Positions 8,252 to 17,255 of a stretch of DNA of 64,000 nt are shown one piece after another. Where the stretch lies: NCBI RefSeq assembly GCF_947489255.1, contig NZ_CANLCY010000004.1:310001-374000 (forward strand), read 5' to 3'. The stretch comes from an uncultured Microbacterium sp. (lineage in GTDB: Bacteria; Actinomycetota; Actinomycetes; Actinomycetales; Microbacteriaceae). The notes below the pieces were generated by a model. That model ran no database searches and was not told the origin of the DNA. It worked only from the letters and a program-made list of their open reading frames with translations. Numbering within the stretch: the stretch's first letter is position 1; each line of letters starts with the position of its first letter. A program made the translations under genes and the position numbers.

Positions 8252-9334
8252 ATGCGCCGCGTTCTCATCCTCGGTTCCACCGGTTCGATCGGCACGCAGG
8301 CGCTCGACGTCATCCGCGCCAACAGCGACCGCTTCGAGGTCGTCGGTCTCGCCGCGGGAACCGACCGCGCCGGCGTCGAGGCGCAGGCGGAGGCCTTCGG
8401 CGTCGAGCACATCGCCCTCGGCGCCGTCGAAGCCGAGCAGCTCGTCCGTGACGTCGACGCCGATGTCGTGCTCAACGGCATCACGGGATCGGTCGGCCTC
8501 GGGCCCACGCTCGCCGCGCTGGAGGAGGGCCGCACCCTCGCGCTGGCGAACAAGGAGTCGCTGATCGTCGGTGGGGAACTCGTCACCGCGCTCGCCGCCC
8601 CGGGACAGATCGTGCCGGTCGACTCGGAGCACTCGGCCATCGCCCAGGCACTGCGCGCGGGAGCTGCGAGCGAGGTGCGCCGGCTCGTGCTCACGGCATC
8701 CGGGGGGCCGTTCCGCGGGCGCTCGCGCGCGGACCTCATCGGCGTGACACCCGCCGAGGCGCTCGCGCACCCCACGTGGGACATGGGACGCGTGGTGACC
8801 ACGAACTCGGCCACCCTCGTCAACAAGGGCCTCGAGGTGATCGAGGCGCACCTGCTCTTCGACGTCGCCTACGACAGCATCGCGGTGACCGTGCACCCGC
8901 AGTCGATCGTGCACTCGATGGTGGAGTTCGTCGACGGCTCAACGATCGCCCAGGCATCGCCGCCCGACATGCGCCTGCCGATCTCGCTCGGCCTCGATTG
9001 GCCGCACCGCGTGGGCGGGGTGGGGGCGCCGCTGGATTGGACCACCGCGTCGCAGTGGACGTTCGAGCCCCTCGACGAGGAGGCCTTCGGCTCGGTGGCG
9101 CTCGCCAAGCGCGTCGGGCGCGCGGGAGCGACGTTCCCCGCGGTGTTCAATGCCGCCAACGAGCAGGCCGTCGACGCCTTCCACGAGGGGCGCCTGGGTT
9201 TCCTCGGCATCGTCGAGCTGATTGAGCGGGTGGTCGATCGGCACGAGCCGCCCGCCGCCCTCACCCGCGAGTCGCTCGCCGAGGCCGAGGCCTGGGCACG
9301 CCGCACCGCCGACGAGATCATCGCGGCACGGTGA
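8252..9334 (+). CDS. dxr: 1-deoxy-D-xylulose 5-phosphate reductoisomerase
   Basis: This 360-residue enzyme makes 2-C-methyl-D-erythritol 4-phosphate, the committed step of the non-mevalonate isoprenoid pathway. The NADPH-binding GSTGSIGTQ motif is at residues 8-16. The metal/substrate motifs PVDSEHSA and LTASGGPFR, and the [10 protein letters not shown] stretch, are all present. ispG of the same pathway lies 5.4 kb downstream on the same strand. Confidence 0.96.
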   Translation: MRRVLILGSTGSIGTQALDVIRANSDRFEVVGLAAGTDRAGVEAQAEAFGVEHIALGAVEAEQLVRDVDADVVLNGITGSVGLGPTLAALEEGRTLALANKESLIVGGELVTALAAPGQIVPVDSEHSAIAQALRAGAASEVRRLVLTASGGPFRGRSRADLIGVTPAEALAHPTWDMGRVVTTNSATLVNKGLEVIEAHLLFDVAYDSIAVTVHPQSIVHSMVEFVDGSTIAQASPPDMRLPISLGLDWPHRVGGVGAPLDWTTASQWTFEPLDEEAFGSVALAKRVGRAGATFPAVFNAANEQAVDAFHEGRLGFLGIVELIERVVDRHEPPAALTRESLAEAEAWARRTADEIIAAR

Positions 9335-9413
9335 CGGTGGTCGGCTCGGGCGCCAGCGCGGCGAGCGCAGGCGTGCCAGCGGTGATCGCCGAGACTGGGG
9401 CGGCGACGCCGGG

Positions 9414-11078
9414 TCAGGCCGGGAAGTCGACCGGGCGCTCGGGATCGGACGACGGCGTGCTGTCGGCCGGGTAGGGGACGGGCCACTGCGGGTCGGGGAC
9501 GTCCCAGCCCGCCGCCCGCAACGCGCGCCGCGACAGCTCACGGGCGGAGTACGGCGTGCGGACGCCGCGGATGTCGCGGTAGTCCTGGTGTCCGGGTCCG
9601 GCCCACAGGATCGCGTCGCCCTCGCCGACGAGCCGCACGGCCTCGAGGATCGCTCGCTCGGGAGGGGTGAACTCGTGGATCTCGGCGTCGGGTCGGGCGC
9701 GACGCGCACCCTCGACGAGCACCGCGCGGATGGCATCCGGATCCTCATGACGCGGGTGGTGGTCGGTGACGACGAGGATGTCGCTGCCCTCGACCGCCGT
9801 GCGCCCCATGTCGTGGCGCTTGGTGGCGTCGCGGTCGCCGTCGGCGCCGAACAGCATGACGACCTTGCCGGGCGTGACGCGCCGAACGGCCGCGAGCGTC
9901 TTCTCGAACGCGTCGGGGGAGTGCCCGAAGTCGACGTAGACGGCGGGGCCCCGCGAGCCCGACACGAGCTGCGTGCGGCCCGGGAGGGAGGCATCGATGC
10001 GCTCGCCGTCGAGGGTGCTGAACAGGTGCTCCCACGTGTAGCCGGTCTCGAGCAGCATGACGATCGCGAGTCCCGCGTTCGCGGCCATGTGGCGTCCGAT
10101 CACGGGCACGACGGTGGTGAGGGTGCGTCCCTTGCCGTCCGACAGCGTGAACTCGGTGCCCTCCTGGCGCTCGTCGACGATGTCGACGGTCCAGTCGGCG
10201 GATGCCGCGGCGGCGGCATCGTGCGCGATCGCGGGCGTGGCGATGGTCACGACCGGGATCTCCGCGCGCGCGGCGATCTCGGCGCCCGCGGGGGAGTCGA
10301 GGCAGACCACGCCGCGACGGGCGCGGTCGGGACGGAACAGCGGGAGCTTGGCCTCGAAGTACTCGCGCATGTCGGCATAGTCGTCGAGGTGATCGTGGGT
10401 GAGGTTGGTGAAGCCGGCGACGTCGAAGACGAGCCCGTCGACGCGGTGCCTCGTGAGCGCCTGGGCGCTCACCTCCACGGCCACGGCTTCGACGCCGCGC
10501 TCGCGCATGAGCGCGAGGAGGGCGTGGAACTCGCTCGCCTCGGGGGTCGTGAGGCGCGAGACGATGACCTCGCCCGCGATGTGGCGTTCGGCCGTCGACG
10601 ACAATCCGGTGACGACGCCGAGCTGCCCGAGGATGCCCTCGAGCAGGTGCGACACGCTCGTCTTGCCGTTGGTGCCGGTGGTCGCGAGCAGGCGGGGCAG
10701 GTCGTCGTCGGGTCCGGTGCCGTACACCCAGGCCGACAGATCGCCCAGCAGGGCGCGGGGATCGTCGACGACCACGATCGGAAGACCCGTGGATGCCGCG
10801 ATGTCGGCGCCCGCTTCGTCGGTGATGACGGCGACCGCACCTCGTTCGGCGGCCGTGGCCGCGAACTCGGCGCCGTGCCGGTTCACTCCGCGGATGGCGA
10901 CGAACGCCTCACCGGCTCGCAGGTCGGCGGTGGCCAGCGTGATGCCGGTCACGACGGTCCCGTCGACGTCGCCGACCGTGCGCACACCCCATCGGCGGGC
11001 CAGTTCCGCGAGGTCGCGGCGGGGCGGGCGCTCCGGGCGGAGGACGGGGGGCAGATTCGAGGGGGCGTCGCTGGGCAT
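9414..11078 (-). CDS. MurE-like Mur ligase (UDP-MurNAc-L-Ala-D-Glu : amino acid ligase family)
   Basis: This 554-residue protein of the Mur ligase family is most like MurE, which adds the third peptide residue to the peptidoglycan precursor. It shows the ATP-binding TTGTNGKTS (residues 133-141), the THDHLDDYADMREYFEAK region with the lysine that is carbamylated in the family, and GADGDRDATKRHDMG. The residue-3 specificity motif is HHPR at 440-443, where diaminopimelate-adding enzymes have DNPR. It stands alone, outside a division/cell-wall cluster. ATG 11078 is chosen because a GACAAT hexamer lies 7 nt upstream; ATG 11087 is possible. Confidence 0.85.
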   Translation of the reverse strand: MPSDAPSNLPPVLRPERPPRRDLAELARRWGVRTVGDVDGTVVTGITLATADLRAGEAFVAIRGVNRHGAEFAATAAERGAVAVITDEAGADIAASTGLPIVVVDDPRALLGDLSAWVYGTGPDDDLPRLLATTGTNGKTSVSHLLEGILGQLGVVTGLSSTAERHIAGEVIVSRLTTPEASEFHALLALMRERGVEAVAVEVSAQALTRHRVDGLVFDVAGFTNLTHDHLDDYADMREYFEAKLPLFRPDRARRGVVCLDSPAGAEIAARAEIPVVTIATPAIAHDAAAAASADWTVDIVDERQEGTEFTLSDGKGRTLTTVVPVIGRHMAANAGLAIVMLLETGYTWEHLFSTLDGERIDASLPGRTQLVSGSRGPAVYVDFGHSPDAFEKTLAAVRRVTPGKVVMLFGADGDRDATKRHDMGRTAVEGSDILVVTDHHPRHEDPDAIRAVLVEGARRARPDAEIHEFTPPERAILEAVRLVGEGDAILWAGPGHQDYRDIRGVRTPYSARELSRRALRAAGWDVPDPQWPVPYPADSTPSSDPERPVDFPA

Positions 11079-11153
11079 CGGATCCATTGTCGCATCCGGG
11101 GTCGCACAGACACCGCATCGTGGCCGCACGGGCCGTTCAAAGGCTGTCGGCGG

Positions 11154-11159
11154 TATCGT
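11154..11159 (+). promoter_or_regulatory. -10 hexamer TATCGT of the site-2 protease gene
   Basis: It lies 6 nt before the GTG start, consistent with leaderless transcription. The divergent Mur ligase start is 76 bp away. Confidence 0.55.
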
Positions 11160-11165
11160 CGCCGG

Positions 11166-12482
11166 GTGACCGCGATCGCCTTCCTCATCGGCGTGCTCGT
11201 GCTCGTGATCGGTCTCGCGATCTCGATCGCGCTGCACGAGATCGGGCACCTGCTGCCCGCCAAGCTCTTCGGCGTGCGCGTCGGGCAGTACATGATCGGC
11301 TTCGGACCCACCCTGTGGTCCAAGCGGATCGGCGAGACGGAGTACGGCTTCAAGCTGCTTCCGCTCGGCGGATTCATCTCCATGGCGGGCATGTATCCGC
11401 CCGCCCCCGACGACGCGGAGCCCGGCACCAAGCGCTCGCGGTTCTTCGCCACCATGGTGCAGGACGCCCGCGACGCCAACGCCGAGACGCTCATCGCCGC
11501 CGACGACCGCGTGTTCTACAAACTGCCCGTCTACAAGCGCATCATCGTCATGCTCGGCGGCCCGATCATGAACCTGCTGCTGGCGTTCGTTCTGTCGGCC
11601 GTCGCCGTGAGCGGGATCGGCATCGCGCAGGGGACGACCACGGTCGCCTCCGTGTCGCAGTGCGTGATCCCGGCGAGCGCCGATCGCTCGGCGTGCGAGG
11701 CGAGCGACCCCGTCGCCCCCGCGGCCGCCGCAGGTCTGCTGCCGGGCGACACCATCGTCTCGATCGACGGCACCGCCGTGTCGACCTTCGACGAGGCCGC
11801 GGCCATCATCCAGCGCTCGCCGGGCCAGGCCCTGCCCGTGGTGATCCAGCGTGACGGCGCCGAGCAAACCCTCACGATCACCCCCGTGCAGACCGACCGC
11901 GCGGTCACCGGCGCCGACGGGCGTCCCGTGCTCGATGACGCCGGCCAGCCCGAGTTCCAGAGCGTCGGCTTCGCGGGACTCAGCCCGCAGTCGGCGCTCG
12001 TCCCTCAGCCGATCTGGGCCGGGCCCGAGGCGACCATCCAGCAGGTGGGTGCGGTCGCGCAGATCATGACGCAGCTGCCGGTCCGCGTCTACGACACGGC
12101 GGTCGACCTCGTCACCGGTCAGCCGCGCGACCCGAACGGCCCCCTCAGCGTCGTCGGCGCCGGACGCCTCGCGGGGGAGTACGCCGCGGTCGACGCACCG
12201 ATCGCCGCGCGCGTGCAGTCGATCATCGGTCTGCTCGCCGCCCTGAACATCGCGCTGTTCGTCTTCAACCTCATCCCGCTCCTGCCCCTCGACGGCGGCC
12301 ACGTCGTTGTGGCGCTCTGGGACGGTCTCAAGCGCTGGATCGCGCGGCTGCGCGGCAAGGTCGCCCGCCCGGTGGATGCCACGAAGCTCGTGCCCGTGAC
12401 CTTCGTCGTGGTCGTCCTGCTGGTGGGCATGGGGGGCGTGCTCTTCCTCGCCGACGTGTTCAACCCGGTGCAGCTGCTGTAG
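11166..12482 (+). CDS. rseP: site-2 intramembrane zinc metalloprotease (M50, RseP type)
   Basis: This 438-residue membrane protease cuts membrane-anchored substrates such as anti-sigma factors. The zinc motif HEIGH is at residues 24-28 in the first helix. A PDZ domain occupies roughly residues 175-260 (LLPGDTIVSIDGTAVSTFDE). The second active-site motif, LDGGH, is in a late helix. The location between dxr and ispG is common in bacteria. Its likely substrates are anti-sigma factors, but none is proven here. Confidence 0.93.
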   Translation: MTAIAFLIGVLVLVIGLAISIALHEIGHLLPAKLFGVRVGQYMIGFGPTLWSKRIGETEYGFKLLPLGGFISMAGMYPPAPDDAEPGTKRSRFFATMVQDARDANAETLIAADDRVFYKLPVYKRIIVMLGGPIMNLLLAFVLSAVAVSGIGIAQGTTTVASVSQCVIPASADRSACEASDPVAPAAAAGLLPGDTIVSIDGTAVSTFDEAAAIIQRSPGQALPVVIQRDGAEQTLTITPVQTDRAVTGADGRPVLDDAGQPEFQSVGFAGLSPQSALVPQPIWAGPEATIQQVGAVAQIMTQLPVRVYDTAVDLVTGQPRDPNGPLSVVGAGRLAGEYAAVDAPIAARVQSIIGLLAALNIALFVFNLIPLLPLDGGHVVVALWDGLKRWIARLRGKVARPVDATKLVPVTFVVVVLLVGMGGVLFLADVFNPVQLL

Positions 12483-12518
12483 CGCAGGGCTCGGCGGCTC
12501 CAGCAACCTGGACCGGGA

Positions 12519-12543
12519 GGACCCTGAGCCTGTCGAAGGGTCC
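12519..12543. repeat. 25-bp hairpin repeat (copy 1)
   Basis: Stem GGACCCT/AGGGTCC around the core GAGCCTGTCGA. It is one of ten copies of the same hairpin family in the window and lies 36 bp after the rseP stop. Confidence 0.8.
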
Positions 12544-12606
12544 GGGCCCCCGCGCGGGTACGGTGTCCCGACGGGCGCCCCCACCCGGACGGGCGGCGGG
12601 CCGGCG

Positions 12607-14556
12607 TCAGAGCGTGTGCGCGATGAGCCGCTCCAGCGTGCGCATTCCGTCGCGCGAGAGGATCGACTCCAGGTGCCCCTGCACGCTCGCGAAACCGGGG
12701 CCGCGCAGGGCGTAGACATCGCCGGTCTCGGGGTCCGCGGCGACGTCGAGGTCGAAGCTGCTGACGGGAGCATCGGGCCCGGAGAAGATCCCGCGTCCGT
12801 CGCCGGGGTTCACGCGCGCGGTGAAGGTGTTGTAGAACCCGATCGAGGCGTCCTCGCCGAACACGTCAACGCTCTTCTGCAGGCCCTGATGGGGGCGATC
12901 GAGCGGCATGAGCTCGATGCCGAGCGAGTCGGCGAGGATCTGATGGCTCAGGCACACGGCGAGCAGAGGATCGCGCCGAGCGGTCCGGCGCCCGACGACG
13001 TGGCGCATGGCCTCCATGCGCGCAGTGTCGTCCCGCGGGTCGCCGGGTCCTGGTCCCGACACGACCAGGTCGGCGGCATCCAGGTCGGTGTCGGAGACGT
13101 CGGCCCAGTGCACGATGCGGGTGTCGAGGCCGAGGTGGCGCAGCTGGTGCGCGAGCATCGTGGTGAAGCGGTCCTCGGCATCCACGACCAGGGCCGTGCG
13201 ACCCGCGAACGGGCCCGATCCGTCGGGGTCCTGCGGGTTCATCCAGAACGGCGCGAGGCGGTCGTTGCGGGATGCCAGGAGCTCGGCGATCGCGGGATCC
13301 TCGGCGAGCGGCCGTCGCTCGGCGACGGGCGCGTCGGGGTCGGCGTCGGCGGGGAGCGCCGGCACGTCGCGGGGGATCGCGCCGATCGCACCGAGCACGC
13401 CCGCGGCCTTGCCGTGGGTCTCGCCGACCTCGCCGTACGGGTCGGAGTGGCGCACGAGGGTGGCGCCCACGGGCACGCGCAGGCGGCCGTCGACGAGGTA
13501 CGCCGTGCGGATCAGGATGGGTGCGTCGAGGTCGTGCGTCGGGCCCTCGGCGTTGCCGTTGGGCGTGAACAGCGCGGCGACGCCGGAGTAGTACCCGCGC
13601 GGGGTCGTCTCATGGCGGGCGATCACGGTGCAGGCGTTCTGCATGGGGGAGCCGGTGACCGTGGGCGCGAACATCGTCTCGCGCAGGATGTCGCGCGGGT
13701 CGAGGTCGCTGCGCCCGCGCAGCATGTACTCGGTGTGCGTGAGGCGCGACATCTCTTTGAGATGGGGCCCCGTGATGCGCCCGCCGTCGCTGCAGACGGC
13801 GCTCATCATCTTCAGCTCCTCGTCGACGACCATGAAGAGCTCCTCGGTCTCCTTGGTCGAGCGCAGGAACTCCGCGAGCGTCTCGGCGGTCGCCCCGCCC
13901 GCGGGGTGGCGGAAGGTGCCCGAGATCGGGTTCATCGTGACGACGCCGTTGCGGGCGCTCACGTGCGCCTCGGGGCTCGCGCCGACGGCGACGTGTCCCT
14001 CGGTCACGATCGCGAAGGTCCAGTACGCGCCCTTCTCGTGCTCGAGCAGCGCCCGGAACCAGGTGAGCGCCGCGGCACGCGGATCGGCGTCGACCCCGGC
14101 CACGAAGTCGCGGCGGATGACGAAGTTCGCGCCCTCTCCGCGGCCGATCTCCTCCGCGATCACCCGCCGGACGATGTCGGCGTAGTCCTCGTCGGCGATG
14201 TCGAATCCCGCGCCCTCCAGGGCGATCGGGGCGGAGGGGAGGGATGCCATGACCCCGGCGCGGGGGAGCACGACGCGCTCGCCGATGACGAGGCATCGCA
14301 GCGGGGCGCCGTCGTCGTGGCAGACGAAGCCGCGTTCGCGCACCTGGCGGTACGGCACGAGGGCGAGGACCTCGCGGGCGACGCCGGCGGCATCCATCAG
14401 GGGGATGTCGGCGAGCAGGTCCACGTCGACGACGTCGCCGGTGAGCACCTCGACGGTGGCGTCTTCACCCGCGGCGGGGCCGCGCGCGATCAGCGCGAAC
14501 GGCGCGGAGCCGGCGAGGAGGTCGTGGATCAGGGAGGAGGGGTCGGGCCCGGTCAT
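12607..14556 (-). CDS. fused anthranilate synthase-type enzyme (TrpE-TrpG / PhzE-like)
   Basis: This 649-residue fusion has two parts. Residues about 1-430 form a chorismate-binding TrpE domain (SAVCSDGGRITGPHLKEMSR, HTEYMLRGRSDLD, TMFAPTVTGSPMQNAC). Residues about 455-649 form a glutamine amidotransferase domain with VSGPGPGDP, the nucleophile in AVCLSHQ, and GHLESIL. Such fusions make anthranilate or, in PhzE, aminodeoxyisochorismate. The CLSHQ form and the TrpE motifs look PhzE-like. The upstream Trp-codon attenuator argues for tryptophan supply. Whether a separate TrpE/TrpG exists cannot be seen here. The start MTGPDPSSL is the first ATG past the attenuator. Confidence 0.85.
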   Translation of the reverse strand: MTGPDPSSLIHDLLAGSAPFALIARGPAAGEDATVEVLTGDVVDVDLLADIPLMDAAGVAREVLALVPYRQVRERGFVCHDDGAPLRCLVIGERVVLPRAGVMASLPSAPIALEGAGFDIADEDYADIVRRVIAEEIGRGEGANFVIRRDFVAGVDADPRAAALTWFRALLEHEKGAYWTFAIVTEGHVAVGASPEAHVSARNGVVTMNPISGTFRHPAGGATAETLAEFLRSTKETEELFMVVDEELKMMSAVCSDGGRITGPHLKEMSRLTHTEYMLRGRSDLDPRDILRETMFAPTVTGSPMQNACTVIARHETTPRGYYSGVAALFTPNGNAEGPTHDLDAPILIRTAYLVDGRLRVPVGATLVRHSDPYGEVGETHGKAAGVLGAIGAIPRDVPALPADADPDAPVAERRPLAEDPAIAELLASRNDRLAPFWMNPQDPDGSGPFAGRTALVVDAEDRFTTMLAHQLRHLGLDTRIVHWADVSDTDLDAADLVVSGPGPGDPRDDTARMEAMRHVVGRRTARRDPLLAVCLSHQILADSLGIELMPLDRPHQGLQKSVDVFGEDASIGFYNTFTARVNPGDGRGIFSGPDAPVSSFDLDVAADPETGDVYALRGPGFASVQGHLESILSRDGMRTLERLIAHTL

Positions 14557-14599
14557 CGAAGTACTTCCGTCTGTGAGCGAGGGTCCTACGCGGCCGCCG

Positions 14600-14639
14600 A
14601 AAACACGAAGACCGCCCGGATCCCGAGGGAGGGCGGTCT
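14600..14639 (-). terminator. tryptophan attenuator terminator
   Basis: On the minus strand AGACCGCCC (14639-14631) pairs with GGGCGGTCT (14617-14609), and a short TTTT run follows at 14603-14600. The 5' arm can instead pair with GGCGGT, just upstream near the leader stop codon, to form an antiterminator. That GGCGGT can also pair with ACCGTC/CCACCG inside the leader ORF. These are the parts of classical ribosome-mediated attenuation. Confidence 0.85.
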
Positions 14640-14659
14640 GTCGCACGCGTGCTCACCGC

Positions 14660-14695
14660 CTAGACGGTGGGCCACCAGCTGAAATGCGCGCGCAT
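14660..14695 (-). CDS. trpL: tryptophan leader peptide
   Basis: This 11-residue ORF reads MRAHFSWWPTV and has two adjacent Trp codons, followed by TAG. It lies about 100 bp upstream of the TrpE-TrpG-like fusion and just before the terminator hairpin. When charged Trp-tRNA is scarce the ribosome should stall at the TGG TGG pair, freeing the GGCGGT strand to form the antiterminator. The tandem Trp codons in so short an ORF, in the right place, make this a strong call although no homology search was possible. Confidence 0.88.
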   Translation of the reverse strand: MRAHFSWWPTV

Positions 14696-14758
14696 GGCGC
14701 CGAACCTACCACAGGGAGCATTCGCAGCCTGTTCCGGCTCCGTCCAGCGACGGCGGCG

Positions 14759-14764
14759 TAGGCT
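14759..14764 (+). promoter_or_regulatory. -10 hexamer TAGGCT of ispG
   Basis: It is followed by GAGCCC and the GTG start, a 6-nt spacing typical of the leaderless genes here. It lies 63 bp from the divergent leader peptide. Confidence 0.65.
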
Positions 14765-14770
14765 GAGCCC

Positions 14771-15922
14771 GTGCCTGCTGTGAATCTCGGAATGCCCCGC
14801 GTGCCGGAGACCCTCGCTCCCCGTCGTAAGACCCGTCAGATCCGGGTCGGCAAGGTGCTCGTCGGCGGCGACGCCCCCGTGAGCGTCCAGTCGATGACCA
14901 CGACGCCGACGACGAACATCAACGCCACCCTTCAGCAGATCGCCGAGCTCACGGCATCCGGGTGCGAGATCGTGCGTGTCGCGGTGCCGTCGCAGGACGA
15001 CGCCGACGTGCTGCACATCATCGCGAAGAAGAGTCAGATCCCGGTCATCGCCGACATCCACTTCCAGCCCAAGTACGTCTTCCAGGCGATCGACGCCGGC
15101 TGCGGCGCGGTGCGCGTGAACCCGGGCAACATCCGCAAGTTCGACGACCAGGTCGGCGCGATCGCCAAGGCGGCCAAAGACGCCGGTGTCTCGCTGCGCA
15201 TCGGCGTCAACGCCGGATCGCTCGACCGCCGCCTCCTCGAGAAGTACGGCAAGGCCACGCCCGAGGCGCTCGTGGAGAGCGCCGTGTGGGAGGCCTCGCT
15301 GTTCGAGGAGCACGACTTCCACGACTTCAAGATCTCGGTCAAGCACAACGACCCGATCGTCATGGTCAAGGCCTACCGCCTGCTCGCCGAGCGCGGCGAC
15401 TGGCCTCTGCACCTCGGTGTGACCGAAGCCGGGCCCGCGTTCCAGGGCACCATCAAGAGCGCCACGGCGTTCGGCATCCTGCTCGCGGAGGGCATCGGCG
15501 ACACGATCCGCGTCTCGCTGTCGGCTCCGCCGGCCGAAGAGGTCAAGGTCGGCCACCAGATCCTGCAGTCGCTGAATCTGCGCGAGCGCAAGCTCGAGAT
15601 CGTGTCGTGCCCCTCGTGCGGACGCGCCCAGGTCGACGTCTACTCGCTCGCCGACAGCGTCACCGAGGGCCTGAAGGACATGACCGTGCCGCTGCGCGTG
15701 GCCGTCATGGGCTGCGTCGTCAACGGACCGGGAGAGGCCCGCGACGCCGACCTCGGCGTCGCCTCGGGCAACGGCAAGGGGCAGATCTTCGTCAAGGGAG
15801 AGGTCGTCAAGACCGTGCCCGAGTCGGAGATTGTGCAGACGCTCATCGCCGAGGCCAACCGTCTCGCCGACGAGATGGGCCCCGACGCAGCCACCGGGAC
15901 GGCGCAGGTCATCACGGCCTGA
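14771..15922 (+). CDS. ispG: 4-hydroxy-3-methylbut-2-enyl diphosphate synthase (flavodoxin/ferredoxin)
   Basis: This 383-residue 4Fe-4S enzyme opens the cyclic methylerythritol diphosphate in the penultimate step of the non-mevalonate isoprenoid pathway. The N-terminal barrel shows [19 protein letters not shown] and DIHFQPKYV. The C-terminal cluster domain shows CPSCGR at about residue 280 and [10 protein letters not shown] about 35 residues later, which supply the three cysteine ligands and the conserved Glu. Length is normal for the short bacterial form. It pairs functionally with dxr upstream. Confidence 0.97.
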   Translation: MPAVNLGMPRVPETLAPRRKTRQIRVGKVLVGGDAPVSVQSMTTTPTTNINATLQQIAELTASGCEIVRVAVPSQDDADVLHIIAKKSQIPVIADIHFQPKYVFQAIDAGCGAVRVNPGNIRKFDDQVGAIAKAAKDAGVSLRIGVNAGSLDRRLLEKYGKATPEALVESAVWEASLFEEHDFHDFKISVKHNDPIVMVKAYRLLAERGDWPLHLGVTEAGPAFQGTIKSATAFGILLAEGIGDTIRVSLSAPPAEEVKVGHQILQSLNLRERKLEIVSCPSCGRAQVDVYSLADSVTEGLKDMTVPLRVAVMGCVVNGPGEARDADLGVASGNGKGQIFVKGEVVKTVPESEIVQTLIAEANRLADEMGPDAATGTAQVITA

Positions 15923-15980
15923 GCCGGTCTCACCCGGTCTCCGCGCGCCGGAGCGTCGATGTCGGCCCTCGAGGGTCCGA

Positions 15981-15986
15981 TAGCGT
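15981..15986 (+). promoter_or_regulatory. -10 hexamer TAGCGT of the BenE-type gene
   Basis: It lies 10 nt before the ATG, so the leader would be a few bases at most. Confidence 0.45.
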
Positions 15987-15996
15987 CGGGAGTCCC

Positions 15997-17181
15997 ATGA
16001 CCGAGACTCCCGCGCCCTCGCTCGTCCGCCCGCTCATCGCCGGGGTCGTCACCGCCCTCGTCGGCTTCACGAGCACGTTCGCCGTGGTTCTGACGGGTCT
16101 GCGCGCGGTCGGCGCATCTCCCGCGCAGGCGGCGAGCGGGCTGCTCGCCATCACGCTCGTCGTGGGCATCGGGTGCGTCGTGCTCGCGTCGCGGTATCGC
16201 ATCCCGATCACGGTCGCGTGGTCCACGCCGGGTGTCGCGCTGCTGGCGGCGACGGGCGCGGTCGACGGCGGCTGGTCCGCGGTCGTGGGCGGGTTCCTCG
16301 TGTGCGCTGCGCTCATCCTGTGCACGGCGCTGTTCCCGCCCTTGGGCGCACTCATCGCCCGCATCCCTCCCTCGATCGCGCAGGCGATGCTCGCCGGTGT
16401 GCTCCTTCCCCTGTGCGTCGCGCCGTTCGTCGGCCTCGTCGACGACCCGTGGGGCGTGGCCCCCGTGCTGATCGTGTGGCTCGTGTCATCCCGACTGCTG
16501 CCGCGCTGGGCGGTGCCGATCGCCTTCGTGGCGGCGATCGTCGTGGTGGCGGTGTCGCTGTCGAGCAGGGGAGTGCAGGCGGATGCCGCCTCCCTGCTGC
16601 CGCGCCTGGAGATCACCGTTCCAACGCTCACGGTCGGCGCCGTCGTGGGCATCGCCCTGCCCCTGTTCGTGGTAACGATGGCGTCGCAGAACGTGCCGGG
16701 GGTGGCGGTGATGAAGAGCCTCGGCTACACGATCCCGTGGCGTCCCGCGATGCTCGTCACCGGTCTCGGGTCGGCGGCGGCGGCCGGCTTCGGCGGGCAC
16801 GCGATGAACCTCGGCGCGATCAGCGCGGCCATCGCCGCGGGGCCGGACGCGCACCCCGATCCGCGCCGACGCTGGGTGGCGGGCGTGTCGGCCGGGGCCA
16901 CGTACCTCGTGCTGGGCGCCCTGTCGGCCGCCTTCGCCGCGATCGTGCTGCTGGCCCCCGCGGGCGTCATCCCCGCCGTCGCCGGGGTCGCGCTCTTCGG
17001 CGCGTTCGGATCGGCGGTGCAGCAGGCGATCGACGACCCGGGCGAGCGCCTCCCGGCCGTCGTGACGTTCCTCGTCGCGGCATCCGGGATCGCGGTGCTC
17101 GGGGTGAGCGCGGCGTTCTGGGCGCTGCTGGCCGGACTCGTGGTGCGCACGGCGCTGCACCTCGGTCGGCGACCCGGCTGA
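15997..17181 (+). CDS. BenE-family benzoate/proton symporter-like membrane protein
   Basis: This 394-residue, almost entirely hydrophobic protein has ten or more membrane segments. The opening GVVTALVGFTSTFAVVLTGL, the PITVAWSTPGVALL motif, and a later VAVMKSLGY segment with FGGHAMNLGAISAAI match the BenE family, whose characterised members import benzoate. No aromatic-degradation genes lie nearby, so the substrate is uncertain. It is monocistronic: a hairpin and a sigma-factor gene follow. Confidence 0.8.
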   Translation: MTETPAPSLVRPLIAGVVTALVGFTSTFAVVLTGLRAVGASPAQAASGLLAITLVVGIGCVVLASRYRIPITVAWSTPGVALLAATGAVDGGWSAVVGGFLVCAALILCTALFPPLGALIARIPPSIAQAMLAGVLLPLCVAPFVGLVDDPWGVAPVLIVWLVSSRLLPRWAVPIAFVAAIVVVAVSLSSRGVQADAASLLPRLEITVPTLTVGAVVGIALPLFVVTMASQNVPGVAVMKSLGYTIPWRPAMLVTGLGSAAAAGFGGHAMNLGAISAAIAAGPDAHPDPRRRWVAGVSAGATYLVLGALSAAFAAIVLLAPAGVIPAVAGVALFGAFGSAVQQAIDDPGERLPAVVTFLVAASGIAVLGVSAAFWALLAGLVVRTALHLGRRPG

Positions 17182-17185
17182 GCGT

Positions 17186-17213
17186 CGACACCGTTTCGTT
17201 ATCGACGGTGTCG
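17186..17213 (+). terminator. hairpin after the BenE-type gene
   Basis: Perfect 9-bp stem CGACACCGT/ACGGTGTCG with a 10-nt loop, 5 bp past the stop. There is no T-run, so it may terminate the transporter mRNA or be a control site for the sigma-factor gene. Confidence 0.5.
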
Positions 17214-17255
17214 TCCTCCCGTGAACCGATCGCGGGTTCGCGGACACTACGAAGT

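Noticed and set aside
11088..12773. Extension of the Mur ligase frame upstream, and the plus-strand frame before rseP
   Set aside because: Both are shadows. The Mur ligase starts at 11078 (or 11087) and rseP at 11166, supported by promoter spacing and family N-termini.
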